DNA from: CBDIHH01 sp965279095
GTDB lineage: Bacteria; Pseudomonadota; Alphaproteobacteria; Caulobacterales; Caulobacteraceae
Length of the DNA: 64,000 nt
Direction: 5' to 3'
NCBI GenBank assembly: GCA_965279095.1
Contig: CBDIHH010000006.1
Coordinates: forward strand, 496,001-560,000
Shown here piece by piece: positions 27,360-35,590 of this stretch (position 1 is its first letter; the number at the start of each line of letters is the position of its first letter). The notes below the pieces were generated by a model. That model worked only from the letters and a program-made list of their open reading frames with translations, was not told the origin of the DNA and did no database searches. The translations under genes were made by a program, and so were the position numbers.

Positions 27360-28592
27360 ATGACCCCACCCCCATCCGGCCGCGCGCGTAGGCCCTCGGT
27401 TCTGCGCGCCTTTCTCCAGCACGAGGCGTCGGGGGGCTATGTGCTGATGGCGGCGGCGGCCCTGGCGCTGGTGATCGCCAATTCGCCCTGGGGGTCGGCC
27501 TATGTCGCGGTCCTGGAGACCAGGTTCGGGTTCGCCATCGGGCCCCTGCACCTGCGCGAGACCACCCTGCACTGGATCAACGATGGCCTGATGGCGGTGT
27601 TCTTCCTGCTGGTGGGCCTGGAGATCAAGCGCGAGGTCCTGGACGGGCAGCTGTCGCGGCCGTCCAAGGTGATCCTGCCGGGGGTGGCGGCGCTGGCGGG
27701 GGTCGCCGCGCCGGCCCTGATCTACCTGGCCTTCAACGCCGGCCTGCCGGCCAGCCGGGCGGGCTGGGCCATCCCCTCGGCCACCGACATCGCCTTCGCC
27801 CTGGGCGTTCTGGCGCTGCTGGGGCCGCGCGTGCCCAGTTCCCTGAAGATCTTCCTCACCGCCATCGCCATCATGGACGACCTGGCGGCCATCGTGATCA
27901 TCGCCCTGTTCTACACGGCGCAGGTCCATCTGCTGTTCCTGGCCGGCGCCGGGGCGGTGATCGGCGCCCTGCTGGCCCTCAACCGGCTCCGGGTCATGGT
28001 CCTGTGGCCCTATCTGATCGGCGGCGTGATCCTGTGGTGGCTGGTGCTCGAATCCGGCGTCCACGCCACCCTGGCCGGCGTCGCCCTGGCGATGCTGATC
28101 CCCCTGCGCAAGAGTCCCGCCTCGCCCGATGACCGGGCCTCGCCCCTGCACCGGCTGGAGCACGCCCTGCACAAGCCAGTGGCCTTCCTGATCGTGCCCC
28201 TGTTCGGCTTCGCCAACGCCGGCCTGTCCTTCGCCGGCCTCTCGCCCGCGGCCGCCCTCGACCCCGTGCCCCTGGGGGTGGCCCTGGGCCTGTTCTTCGG
28301 CAAGCAGGTCGGAATCTTCCTTACCGCCATGGCCATCGTCCGCCTGGGCTGGGCCGACATGCCCCGCGACGCCACCGCCGCCCAGCTCTACGGGGTCTCG
28401 GTGCTCTGCGGCATCGGCTTCACCATGAGCCTGTTCATCGGCAACCTGGCCTTCGCCGACCCCCACCTGATCGATGAGACCAAGATCGGCGTCCTGATCG
28501 GCTCCGTGGCCTCGGCCCTGCTCGGCATGGCCATCCTGCGGCTAAGCAAGCCCGCCGCGACCAAGGCGGGTCGGCCCGATCGCGTGGAATGA
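27360..28592 (+). CDS. nhaA: Na+/H+ antiporter NhaA
   Basis: An inner-membrane antiporter exchanging one Na+ for two H+, for sodium and pH homeostasis. The 410-residue protein has about 12 hydrophobic helices. The signature AIPSATDIAFALGVLALLG and the IMDDLAAIVIIA segment carry the ion-binding aspartates. FFLLVGLEIKREVLDGQLS near residue 90 and IGFTMSLFIGNLAF near the C terminus are also diagnostic. It is monocistronic and convergent with a tRNA gene. Confidence 0.97.
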   Translation: MTPPPSGRARRPSVLRAFLQHEASGGYVLMAAAALALVIANSPWGSAYVAVLETRFGFAIGPLHLRETTLHWINDGLMAVFFLLVGLEIKREVLDGQLSRPSKVILPGVAALAGVAAPALIYLAFNAGLPASRAGWAIPSATDIAFALGVLALLGPRVPSSLKIFLTAIAIMDDLAAIVIIALFYTAQVHLLFLAGAGAVIGALLALNRLRVMVLWPYLIGGVILWWLVLESGVHATLAGVALAMLIPLRKSPASPDDRASPLHRLEHALHKPVAFLIVPLFGFANAGLSFAGLSPAAALDPVPLGVALGLFFGKQVGIFLTAMAIVRLGWADMPRDATAAQLYGVSVLCGIGFTMSLFIGNLAFADPHLIDETKIGVLIGSVASALLGMAILRLSKPAATKAGRPDRVE

Positions 28593-28618
28593 CCACGGCG
28601 GCTTGCGGCCAAGGGCCT

Positions 28619-28694
28619 TGGTGCCGGTTGCAGGAATCGAACCCGCGACCTTCGGTTTACAAAACCGCTGCTCTACCAGCTGAGCTAAACCGGC
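28619..28694 (-). tRNA. tRNA-Thr (anticodon TGT)
   Basis: Read on the minus strand, a 76-base cloverleaf starts GCCGGTTTAGCTCAG and ends CCGGC-A-CCA with the CCA encoded. Acceptor arms GCCGGTT/AACCGGC pair. The D loop contains AGCTGGTAGA, the anticodon loop TTTGTAA gives TGT (reads ACA), and the T arm has GGTTCGATTCC. All parts expected of a functional tRNA are present. Confidence 0.95.
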
Positions 28695-28751
28695 GTTCCA
28701 GGCTGGGCGTGATCCATCCCACGATTGGGGCGGGGTCGTCCAGAGCGGCGG

Positions 28752-29576
28752 CTAGTCGTCGAGGAAGTCGCGGATCAGCGCGACCATCCGGTCGGTCTCT
28801 AACTCCAGGATCCCGTGGGCGGCGCCCATCACGTCCACGCGGCGGCTGTGGGGGTAGCGGCCGGCGTTCTCCAGGGTCACCCGGTGGAGGTCGTCCTCCA
28901 GGTTGATGACGAGGACGGGCTGGCGCACCTCAGCCATGGCGGCGTGGAAATCGAACCGGTAGACGGCCTCGAAACCCCAGGGGAGTCGATCGCCGGTGGT
29001 CAGGGCCTCGGCCAGGGCGGCGTGGCGCCAGGCGGGGCCGGCGCGGGCGTCGACCATGGTCTCCATCAGGTCCCACAGCCGGGTGACGTGGGACAGGTCG
29101 TTGGCCTGGGGGATGGGAAAGCGGTCGATGGCGTCGAGCCGGGCCTGCCGGGTAGGGGCGTCATAGGCGGCCAGGCCGATGGTGATGATGCGCCGCACCC
29201 GGTCGGGGTAGGCGGCCGCCAGGTGCGTAGCGGTCACCGAGCCGGTGTGATAGCCGATGATGTCGAACGGCCCGGCCGGCGCGACGCCGGACGCCTGCAG
29301 GTCGTCCATGAATCGGATCATGGCCCGGCCGAAATCCTCGATCCCCACCGGGTGCGGAGGCGGATCGCTGTCGCCGTAGCCGGGGGTGTCGGGCGCCAGC
29401 ACGATCCGGTCGCGGGCCAGGCCCGGCATGATCGGTTGCCACTCCCAGCTCGAGCGCGGGGTCTGGTGCAGGCACAGCAGGGGCGGGCGGCCGGACGGCC
29501 CGGCCTCGCCGGCGATGCGATAGTGGAGTTGGCCGTAGAGATTGTCGGCGAAGGCGCGTCGGATACCGGTGGTCAT
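28752..29576 (-). CDS. Alpha/beta hydrolase with His at the nucleophile position
   Basis: A 274-residue alpha/beta-hydrolase-fold protein. It has an oxyanion-type loop LLCLHQTPRSSWEW, the DTPGYGDSD loop and a final catalytic-type H254 in GAAHGILELE with acidic residues in NLEDDLHR. The nucleophile elbow, normally G-x-S-x-G, reads IIGYHTGS, placing H110 where Ser, Cys or Asp is expected. The gene lies 48 bases after the flavin monooxygenase gene on the same strand and so is probably its operon partner. It may be a non-canonical hydrolase/lyase acting on the monooxygenase product, or inactive. Confidence 0.8.
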   Translation of the reverse strand: MTTGIRRAFADNLYGQLHYRIAGEAGPSGRPPLLCLHQTPRSSWEWQPIMPGLARDRIVLAPDTPGYGDSDPPPHPVGIEDFGRAMIRFMDDLQASGVAPAGPFDIIGYHTGSVTATHLAAAYPDRVRRIITIGLAAYDAPTRQARLDAIDRFPIPQANDLSHVTRLWDLMETMVDARAGPAWRHAALAEALTTGDRLPWGFEAVYRFDFHAAMAEVRQPVLVINLEDDLHRVTLENAGRYPHSRRVDVMGAAHGILELETDRMVALIRDFLDD

Positions 29577-29624
29577 CGGCGGGGTCTCGCGGAGGGCGGC
29601 GCCGGCGGCGCCCGGACGACAGAT

Positions 29625-31025
29625 CTACTCCCCGCCCACCTGGCTGGCGACGGGGGCCCAGATCTGCGGCTCGTGATGCATCTGCGGGTGCTGGACGAAC
29701 AGGTTCTGCGGCCGGGCAAGGCCGATGTTCTCGCGCAGGGTGGTCCCCTCGTACTCCTCGCGGAACAGCCCGCGCGCCTGGAGGATGGGAACCACCGTCT
29801 CGACGAAGTCGTCCAGACCCCCGGGCAGATAGTGGGGGGTCAGGCAGAAGCCGTCTGCGGCGCGGCCCTCGAACCAGGCCTGCAGCATGTCGGCGATCTG
29901 TTCGGGGGCGCCCGCCATGGACAGGCTGGCGCGAGACACCGATGCGCGCCGGGCCAGCTGGCGGATGCTGAGGCCCTCGGTCCTGGCCATGGCGACCAGC
30001 TGCTCCTGCACCCATTGGCCGCCGTTGGTCAGGGGCACCTCGGGCAAGGGGCCGTCGAGGGGATAGGCCGACAGGTCGAAGCCGCCCATCAGCATCTGCA
30101 GCATGCTCACCGCCAGTCCATCGGGGATCAGCTCCAGCAGTTCGGCCTCGGCGGCCTTGGCTTCCGCCTCGGTGCCGCGCACCAGCAGCTGCAGCGAGGG
30201 CACGACCTTGAGCGATTGGGGATCACGCCCGAAGTCCGCCGCCTGCTGCTTGATCTCGGCGTAGAAGGTCTGGGCGCTTTGCAGGGTGCGCTGGGCGGTG
30301 AAGACGAGATCCGCGGTCCGCGCCGCCAGCCGGCGGCCCGGCCCCGACGCCCCCGCCTGGACGACGATGGGGTGACCCTGCGGCGGCCGCCCGACGTTCA
30401 GCGGCCCGGCCACCGAGAAATGCTCGCCCTTGTGATGCAGCGCATGGACCTTGTCCGGGTCGAAATACCGCCCCTCCGCCTGGTCGGCGACGATGGCGCC
30501 GTCCTCCCAGCTGTCCCACAGGCCCTTGACGACATCGACGAACTCGCCGGCGCGGTCGTAGCGCTGATCATGGGCCATGTTGCTGGCCCGGCCGAAGTTG
30601 CGCGCCTCGCTGTTGGTGGTCGAGGTGACCACGTTCCAGCCCGCCCGGCCCTTGCTGATATGGTCCAGCGAGGCGAAGCGGCGGGCGATCGCATAGGGCT
30701 CGTTGTAGGTGGTGGAGGCGGTGCCGATCAGACCGATGTTGCGGGTCGCCATCGCCAGGGCCGCCAGCAGGGTGGTGGGCTCCAGCTTGCCGGCGTGGTC
30801 GGCGCGGCTATAGGCCTCGCGGCCCTCGATATGGAAATGCCCCTGGGCGTCGCCGAGGAAGAAGGCGTCCATCTTGCCGCGCTCGGCGGTCTGCGCCAGG
30901 CCGCGATAGAAGTCGATGTCGTGCAGGGCGCCGGCCGCGGCGCCCGGATAGCGCCAGCCGGCCGGGTGGGCGCCGGTGTTGTGGATGAAGACGGCGAGCT
31001 TCATCTGGTCCTGTCGAGCGGACAT
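29625..31025 (-). CDS. LLM-class flavin-dependent monooxygenase (NtaA/SnaA/DszA family), copy 1
   Basis: A 466-residue bacterial-luciferase-like monooxygenase of the family that includes nitrilotriacetate, pristinamycin IIA and dibenzothiophene-sulfone monooxygenases. These use FMNH2 supplied by a separate reductase, and no reductase gene is seen nearby. Visible are GAHPAGWRYPGA, the YNEPYAIARRFASLDHIS segment, GRAGWNVVTSTTNSEARNFG and GRPPQGHPIVVQAGAS, all family hallmarks. Start ATG 31025 has an AGGAGA Shine-Dalgarno 8 bases upstream, so the in-frame extension to 31175 is not used. Paralogue of the enzyme at 38255-39646. Confidence 0.9.
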   Translation of the reverse strand: MSARQDQMKLAVFIHNTGAHPAGWRYPGAAAGALHDIDFYRGLAQTAERGKMDAFFLGDAQGHFHIEGREAYSRADHAGKLEPTTLLAALAMATRNIGLIGTASTTYNEPYAIARRFASLDHISKGRAGWNVVTSTTNSEARNFGRASNMAHDQRYDRAGEFVDVVKGLWDSWEDGAIVADQAEGRYFDPDKVHALHHKGEHFSVAGPLNVGRPPQGHPIVVQAGASGPGRRLAARTADLVFTAQRTLQSAQTFYAEIKQQAADFGRDPQSLKVVPSLQLLVRGTEAEAKAAEAELLELIPDGLAVSMLQMLMGGFDLSAYPLDGPLPEVPLTNGGQWVQEQLVAMARTEGLSIRQLARRASVSRASLSMAGAPEQIADMLQAWFEGRAADGFCLTPHYLPGGLDDFVETVVPILQARGLFREEYEGTTLRENIGLARPQNLFVQHPQMHHEPQIWAPVASQVGGE

Positions 31026-31273
31026 CGACGCGTCTCCTGGCAAGCCATGATCCATGGCGACCCGGTCTTTTTGGGGACTGGATTTTCCCGGGGACCAGCC
31101 CCAGAGTTCCGATCGCCCGCCTCGCGGTGAGTTTGGTCCGAAGAGCGGGGCCGGGTTCGCGAAATCAACCGCCATACGGTCAGTTCTCCGAATGGCCGGC
31201 CGGCCCCGGCGTCGCTCCGTAACGTCGAGGTCCGCCGCCTTCCATCCCCCGCCCCGTCCCAGGAGACCTTGAG

Positions 31274-31789
31274 ATGACCCGTTCCAGCAACGTCCTGGGG
31301 GCGGCCCTCGTCGCCGGCCTCAGCCTCCTGGGCGCGCAGCCCACGCAGGCGGCTCCGGATAACCTTTTCGAGAACTTCGGCCCGGTGGTGCGCTGGGTGC
31401 ATCTGTATTCGGCCGATGACGGCATCTCCTATGTCGAGGAGATGCCGGTGCCGGAATCGGACGGCCAGTGGGGCAACAAGGTGCTGTTCGACACCAAGGC
31501 GGAACGCGCCGTGATCGGCTACTGGCCGGACGGGTTCCAGTCACCCTGGCACAGCGCCGGCCACGTCAATGTGCTGATCTACCTGCAAGGCGAGCAGGTC
31601 ATCGAGACGGGCGACGGCAAGGAGCATCGGCTGAAGCCGGGCATGGCCGTGCTGGCCGAGGACTGGGCCGGGCGCGGGCACCGCTATCGCTGCGAGGCCA
31701 AGGACAAGAAGCGCGGCTGCCTCGTGCTGCAGATCACCGTGGGCGACCTCGACAAGAGCTTGCCGATGCGCCGTCCGCCGGGCCAATAG
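31274..31789 (+). CDS. Secreted cupin-domain protein
   Basis: A 171-residue protein with a Sec signal peptide (about residues 1-26, ending QPTQA) and one cupin barrel. Candidate metal ligands lie in SPWHSAGHVNVLIYLQGE (two His and a Glu, as in the first cupin motif) and in DWAGRGHRYRC (His of the second). It begins the plus-strand unit leading to the MFS gene and is divergent from the monooxygenase. The role may be binding or modifying the substrate in the periplasm; this is inference. Confidence 0.75.
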   Translation: MTRSSNVLGAALVAGLSLLGAQPTQAAPDNLFENFGPVVRWVHLYSADDGISYVEEMPVPESDGQWGNKVLFDTKAERAVIGYWPDGFQSPWHSAGHVNVLIYLQGEQVIETGDGKEHRLKPGMAVLAEDWAGRGHRYRCEAKDKKRGCLVLQITVGDLDKSLPMRRPPGQ

Positions 31790-31862
31790 ACGGGGGCGCG
31801 TCCCGCTCCCGACCCCACGGCCCGCCAGGGCCGCCGCCCCCAGACCGAGACCGGATTCGCCA

Positions 31863-31994
31863 ATGCTTCTGAACCGCGCTTGGGCCGATGCGATCATGGA
31901 CCGGGAAGGGCCGGCGGCGCCGGTCGGCCTGACGCAGACGAATAACGACCGGCTGTACGCCGGCGTTCGCCGCCGCGCCCTGGGGATCGATTGA
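31863..31994 (+). pseudogene. Remnant of an M24 peptidase N terminus
   Basis: A 43-codon ORF starting MLLNRAWADAIMDREG. This matches the first 16 residues of the intact M24 peptidase at 37035 (MLLNRERADALMDREG) at 13 positions, with clear nucleotide similarity over about 60 bases. Similarity then stops, and the frame ends at a TGA overlapping the MFS start region. The most likely reading is the stub of a deleted paralogous peptidase gene, left between the cupin and transporter genes. A functional micropeptide coupled to MFS translation is possible. Confidence 0.6.
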
Positions 31995-31996
31995 GC

Positions 31997-33403
31997 ATGG
32001 CCGATCCCTCCACGACGCCCCCCGCGGGCCAGGCGCAACCGGGCGCGATCTCCGGCGCCGTCCTGTCCACGGCCGACTATCCGCCCCTGCGCCGGGCGCT
32101 ATGGCTGGGCGCCCTGCTGTTCCTGACGGCGATCCTCTACAATGTGGACCGGCTGATCATCGGTGTCCTGGCCGAGCAGATCCGCGGCGACCTGCAGGTC
32201 AGCGAAGTGCAGATGAGCCTGCTCATCGGCCTGGCCTACAGCCTGCTCGGCGGCATTCTCGGCCTGTTCGTCGGCTTCTACGTCGACCGCACCAACCGTC
32301 GCACCGTGCTGGCGATCAGCCTGACCCTGTGGAGCTTCGCCACCCTGGCCGGGGGGCTGAGCGCCACCTTCGGCCACCTGTTCATCTCCAGGGCCCTGGT
32401 GGGGCTGGGCGAGGCGGCCATGGCCCCGGTGGCCATGTCGCTGATCGCCGACATCTTCCCGCCCGGGAAGCGCGGCCGGGCCCTGGCCATCTATTCCATC
32501 GGGGCCACCATCGGCAGCGCCCTGTCGACCATCATTCCCGGCCTGATCACCGGGGCCAATCTGCAGCTGCATATGCCGGGATACGGGGTGCTGAGCCCCT
32601 GGCGCACGACCTTCGTCCTGTGCGGCCTGGCCGGTCCCGTGATCGCCGTGCTGCTCATGGCCACGGTCAAGGAGCCCGTGCGGCAAGGGGTGATCGCCGG
32701 GTCGCGCGGCACGGCCTGGTCGGGGCTGATGGTCAATGTCGAGTATCTGTGGACCCAGCGGGGCATCTTCGGCTTCTTCGTGCTGGGGTTCGGCCTGTTC
32801 TACATGGCCCTGCTGGCGATCACCGGCTGGACGGCGGTGTTCCTGCAGCGCAACTTCGAGCTCAGCCTGGCCCAGGTGGCCGGCTCCCTGGGGCTGACCC
32901 TGCTGACGGCGGGGGTCATCGGCTACCTGCTCGGCGGGGTGGTCTACGACGCCCGCCGGATGCGCCGCTCGGCGCCCAAGCTGGCGCTGATGGCGGCGGT
33001 GCCGCTGCTGGCCCTGCCCAGCGCGGCGGCGGTCCTGGCGCCCAGCCTGGTCGGGGCCCTGGTGCTCCTGGGCGCCATCAGCTTCGTCGCGCCGATCCTG
33101 AACGTCGGCAACGGGGCGCTGGTGCAGGACCTCCTGCCCAACAACATGCGCGGCTTCGCCCTGTCGATCTGCAGCGTCCTGTCGGCGGTGCTGGGGGTGG
33201 CTTGCGGCCCGCTGTTCGTGGCCCTGGTGACGGCGCACCTGTTCAAGCGGCCCGAGATGATCGGCTATTCCATGCTGCTGGTGGCCGGACCCGCCCTGCT
33301 GGCGTCGAGCGTCTGCTATTTGATGGCCCTAAGGGGCCTGCGCCGGCACCTCGCCCGCGGCAGCCTGGTGGTGGCGGTGATGCGGGCCGCCGACGCCGTC
33401 TAG
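31997..33403 (+). CDS. MFS transporter (12 TM)
   Basis: A 468-residue major facilitator with about 12 hydrophobic helices. The loop 2-3 motif is present as GFYVDRTNRRTVL, and the helix-4/5 SRALVGLGEAAMAPVAMSLIADIFPPGKRGRALAIY region is of the spinster/hexuronate-transporter type. ATG 31997 is chosen; a TTG at 31991 is also in frame. It belongs to the 28.7-42.2 kb uptake/catabolic cluster and presumably moves the substrate or a product across the inner membrane. Confidence 0.88.
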   Translation: MADPSTTPPAGQAQPGAISGAVLSTADYPPLRRALWLGALLFLTAILYNVDRLIIGVLAEQIRGDLQVSEVQMSLLIGLAYSLLGGILGLFVGFYVDRTNRRTVLAISLTLWSFATLAGGLSATFGHLFISRALVGLGEAAMAPVAMSLIADIFPPGKRGRALAIYSIGATIGSALSTIIPGLITGANLQLHMPGYGVLSPWRTTFVLCGLAGPVIAVLLMATVKEPVRQGVIAGSRGTAWSGLMVNVEYLWTQRGIFGFFVLGFGLFYMALLAITGWTAVFLQRNFELSLAQVAGSLGLTLLTAGVIGYLLGGVVYDARRMRRSAPKLALMAAVPLLALPSAAAVLAPSLVGALVLLGAISFVAPILNVGNGALVQDLLPNNMRGFALSICSVLSAVLGVACGPLFVALVTAHLFKRPEMIGYSMLLVAGPALLASSVCYLMALRGLRRHLARGSLVVAVMRAADAV

Positions 33404-33415
33404 GCAGGCGGTCGT

Positions 33416-34336
33416 TCAGGCCGAGATCCTGCGAGGCACGGACCGCGGCCGGGGCTCGGGCGTGACCTCGACGCCATCACAGATCGACCGGCCGGTAAGC
33501 GCGTCGCCCACCAGCGACTGGCCGATCTGCCGGGCCGCTTCCATCAGGGGCTCGGCCAGCATCGCCTCGGCCGCCGACATCCGCATCGCCGAGGTGAAAT
33601 AGGACAGGATCAGCACCCCGCGCAGCTGGCCGTCGTCGAAGACGGGGGCGGCGAGGGACGAGGTCTTGCCCGGGGTCTCGGTATACTGGTTGCGCAGCTT
33701 GGTGGCGTAGCCCTGCTTGCGGATATCAGAGAACAGGACGCCGGACTCCATCAGGCCGATGGCGTCGTCGCCATAGTATTGCGAGGACGTGCGCAGGCTG
33801 GTCAGCAGCTGCCGCTGCTCGGCCGGGTCGCAGAAGGCAAGGTAGGCGCGCCCGGCGGCCGAGCCGATGATCGGGAAGGTGTAGCCTGGATTGTAATTGT
33901 TGAGGGTCATCGGCGTCAGGGCGTGGGTGCTGTCGCGCACGATCATCTGCTGGCCGACACGGGTGGTCACCGCGATGGGCCAGAGGAACCGGTCGGTCAG
34001 GGCGACGATGTGCCGGCGCGCGACGGCCACCAGGGCGTCCTCGTTCTGGAAGCCCCGCGACAGGCTGTGGACCAGGGCGGTGGGACGGTAGCGCGGCCGT
34101 GACGGCTCGCGCTCGATGAGCCCCTCGGCCAGCAGGGTCTGCACGATCCGGCAGGCCGTCGCATAGGGGACCTTCGCATCCTGGGCCAGCTGGGCCATGC
34201 TGCGCGAGTCCCCCTTGTTGAGGGCCTGGAGGATCGAGATGCACCGGCTGATCGACCGGATCGGCTTGTCTTTTTCCACAGGTCCACCCTCGCTCCAGGA
34301 ACTCAGATGACGGGCCCCGGGGGGTTGATCGACCAT
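33416..34336 (-). CDS. IclR family transcriptional regulator
   Basis: A regulator of 306 residues (or 287 from GTG 34279). The N-terminal winged helix is around RSISRCISILQALNKGDSRSMAQLAQDAKVPYATACRIVQTLL (cited in pieces); the C-terminal effector domain includes PIIGSAAGRAYLAFCD and LAAPVFDDGQLRGVLILSYF. IclR proteins usually control neighbouring catabolic genes in response to an aromatic or small organic acid. It is convergent to the MFS gene and lies downstream of the LysR gene on the same strand. Confidence 0.88.
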   Translation of the reverse strand: MVDQPPGARHLSSWSEGGPVEKDKPIRSISRCISILQALNKGDSRSMAQLAQDAKVPYATACRIVQTLLAEGLIEREPSRPRYRPTALVHSLSRGFQNEDALVAVARRHIVALTDRFLWPIAVTTRVGQQMIVRDSTHALTPMTLNNYNPGYTFPIIGSAAGRAYLAFCDPAEQRQLLTSLRTSSQYYGDDAIGLMESGVLFSDIRKQGYATKLRNQYTETPGKTSSLAAPVFDDGQLRGVLILSYFTSAMRMSAAEAMLAEPLMEAARQIGQSLVGDALTGRSICDGVEVTPEPRPRSVPRRISA

Positions 34337-34461
34337 ACCCCGACCCCGAGCGCATCATTTGGTGCCATGGCGACGGGGCGGCGGACAAGCGCCCGGCCGC
34401 TGCTATCCGCTAATTGCATACCCAGTCATCGGATTGGTGCGCCCCGACCGCGGGTTCGACC

Positions 34462-35388
34462 CTAGGCTGTTCGCGGCGTCGTCCGGCCGTCGCCGTTGGA
34501 GGCCCGGATCGCCTCGCGGATGGCGAGGATCAGGCCCCGCCCGGCGGCGGTGAGATGAGGGGCATGGGCGTGGGCCACGATCAGCCGGTTGACGAACTGC
34601 TCCAGGATGCCCTCGACCACCACAACCTCGCCCCGGGCGATCTCCTCGGCCACCACGTGCCGGGGCACCAGGGCGATACAGTCCGAATGCAGGATCGCCG
34701 CCTTCATCACCTCGCAGGCGTTGGTGCGCAGGCTGATCTGTGGCGGCCCGAAGCCCAGCCGGACGAAGTTGGCGTCCAGGAAACGGGTGGCGATGGGCAG
34801 GTCCCAGATCGCCCAGGGGGCGGCGGCCAGGTCCTCAGGGCCCAGGGCGGCCTTGGACAGCATCGGGTGGTCCGCGCGGCAGGCGAAGTTCGAGATCATC
34901 TCGCCGACATAGCTGGTCTCGAACTCGGGGGTCGGGCCGGCCAGGGGGTCCATGGCGAACACCATGTCGAGCTGGCCGGCGCGCATCTGCGCCAGCAGAC
35001 TCTGCACGAATCCCACCCGGGCGCTGAGATCCAGCCGGTCGCGGCGCTCGGAGAAGCGCCTCAGGGCCAGGCCGAACAGGGCCTCGCAGCCCACGCCCAC
35101 CCCCACCGCCAGCTTGCCGCCGCTGTCGCCGCGCGGGCGGCGCATGTCCTGGCGCAGGCGGCGGGCGTCGGTGACCAGGGCGCAGGCGCGCTCATAGAAA
35201 AGGGCGCCCTCGGCGGTGAGCCGGACGCCGCGGTTGGTGCGCTCGATCAGCTTGACCTGCAGATCCTGCTCGAGATTCTGGATGCGTCGGGTGAGGGCGG
35301 GCTGGGAAATGTTCTCGACGCGGGAGGCGCGCAGGACGCTGCCATGCTCGATCGTCGCCACGAAGAGCTGCATGTCCCTCAGATCCAT
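34462..35388 (-). CDS. LysR family transcriptional regulator
   Basis: A 308-residue LysR-type regulator: N-terminal HTH with MQLFVATIEHGSVLRASRVENISQPALTRRIQNLE (in pieces), linker helix, and a periplasmic-binding-like effector domain from about residue 92. It is divergent from the GPH symporter gene, the usual position for a LysR regulator controlling the adjacent operon (symporter, M24 peptidase, monooxygenase 2). The 202-base gap 35389-35590 is the likely operator. The co-inducer is unknown. Confidence 0.92.
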   Translation of the reverse strand: MDLRDMQLFVATIEHGSVLRASRVENISQPALTRRIQNLEQDLQVKLIERTNRGVRLTAEGALFYERACALVTDARRLRQDMRRPRGDSGGKLAVGVGVGCEALFGLALRRFSERRDRLDLSARVGFVQSLLAQMRAGQLDMVFAMDPLAGPTPEFETSYVGEMISNFACRADHPMLSKAALGPEDLAAAPWAIWDLPIATRFLDANFVRLGFGPPQISLRTNACEVMKAAILHSDCIALVPRHVVAEEIARGEVVVVEGILEQFVNRLIVAHAHAPHLTAAGRGLILAIREAIRASNGDGRTTPRTA

Positions 35389-35590
35389 GATCGCTCCCGC
35401 CCCCGGCCGCGCGGCCGCGCGCCAACCTATCGGCGCGGCCCCTCACCGTCGAGACGGGCCAGGCGCTCGTTTATCAGGCGTCGCGGGGCAGGGACGGCGG
35501 CCCCGCTCACCGTCAGGCGACGACTCTGCGAAGGAGTTTGCCGCGAAGCAGCAGAAGCGGCTTCATCACCGGCTGAGTGGGAGGAACGCC

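Noticed and set aside
28815..31130. A 771-codon plus-strand frame opposite the hydrolase and monooxygenase 1
   Set aside because: This is a shadow frame; the minus-strand genes have family motifs and Shine-Dalgarno sequences.
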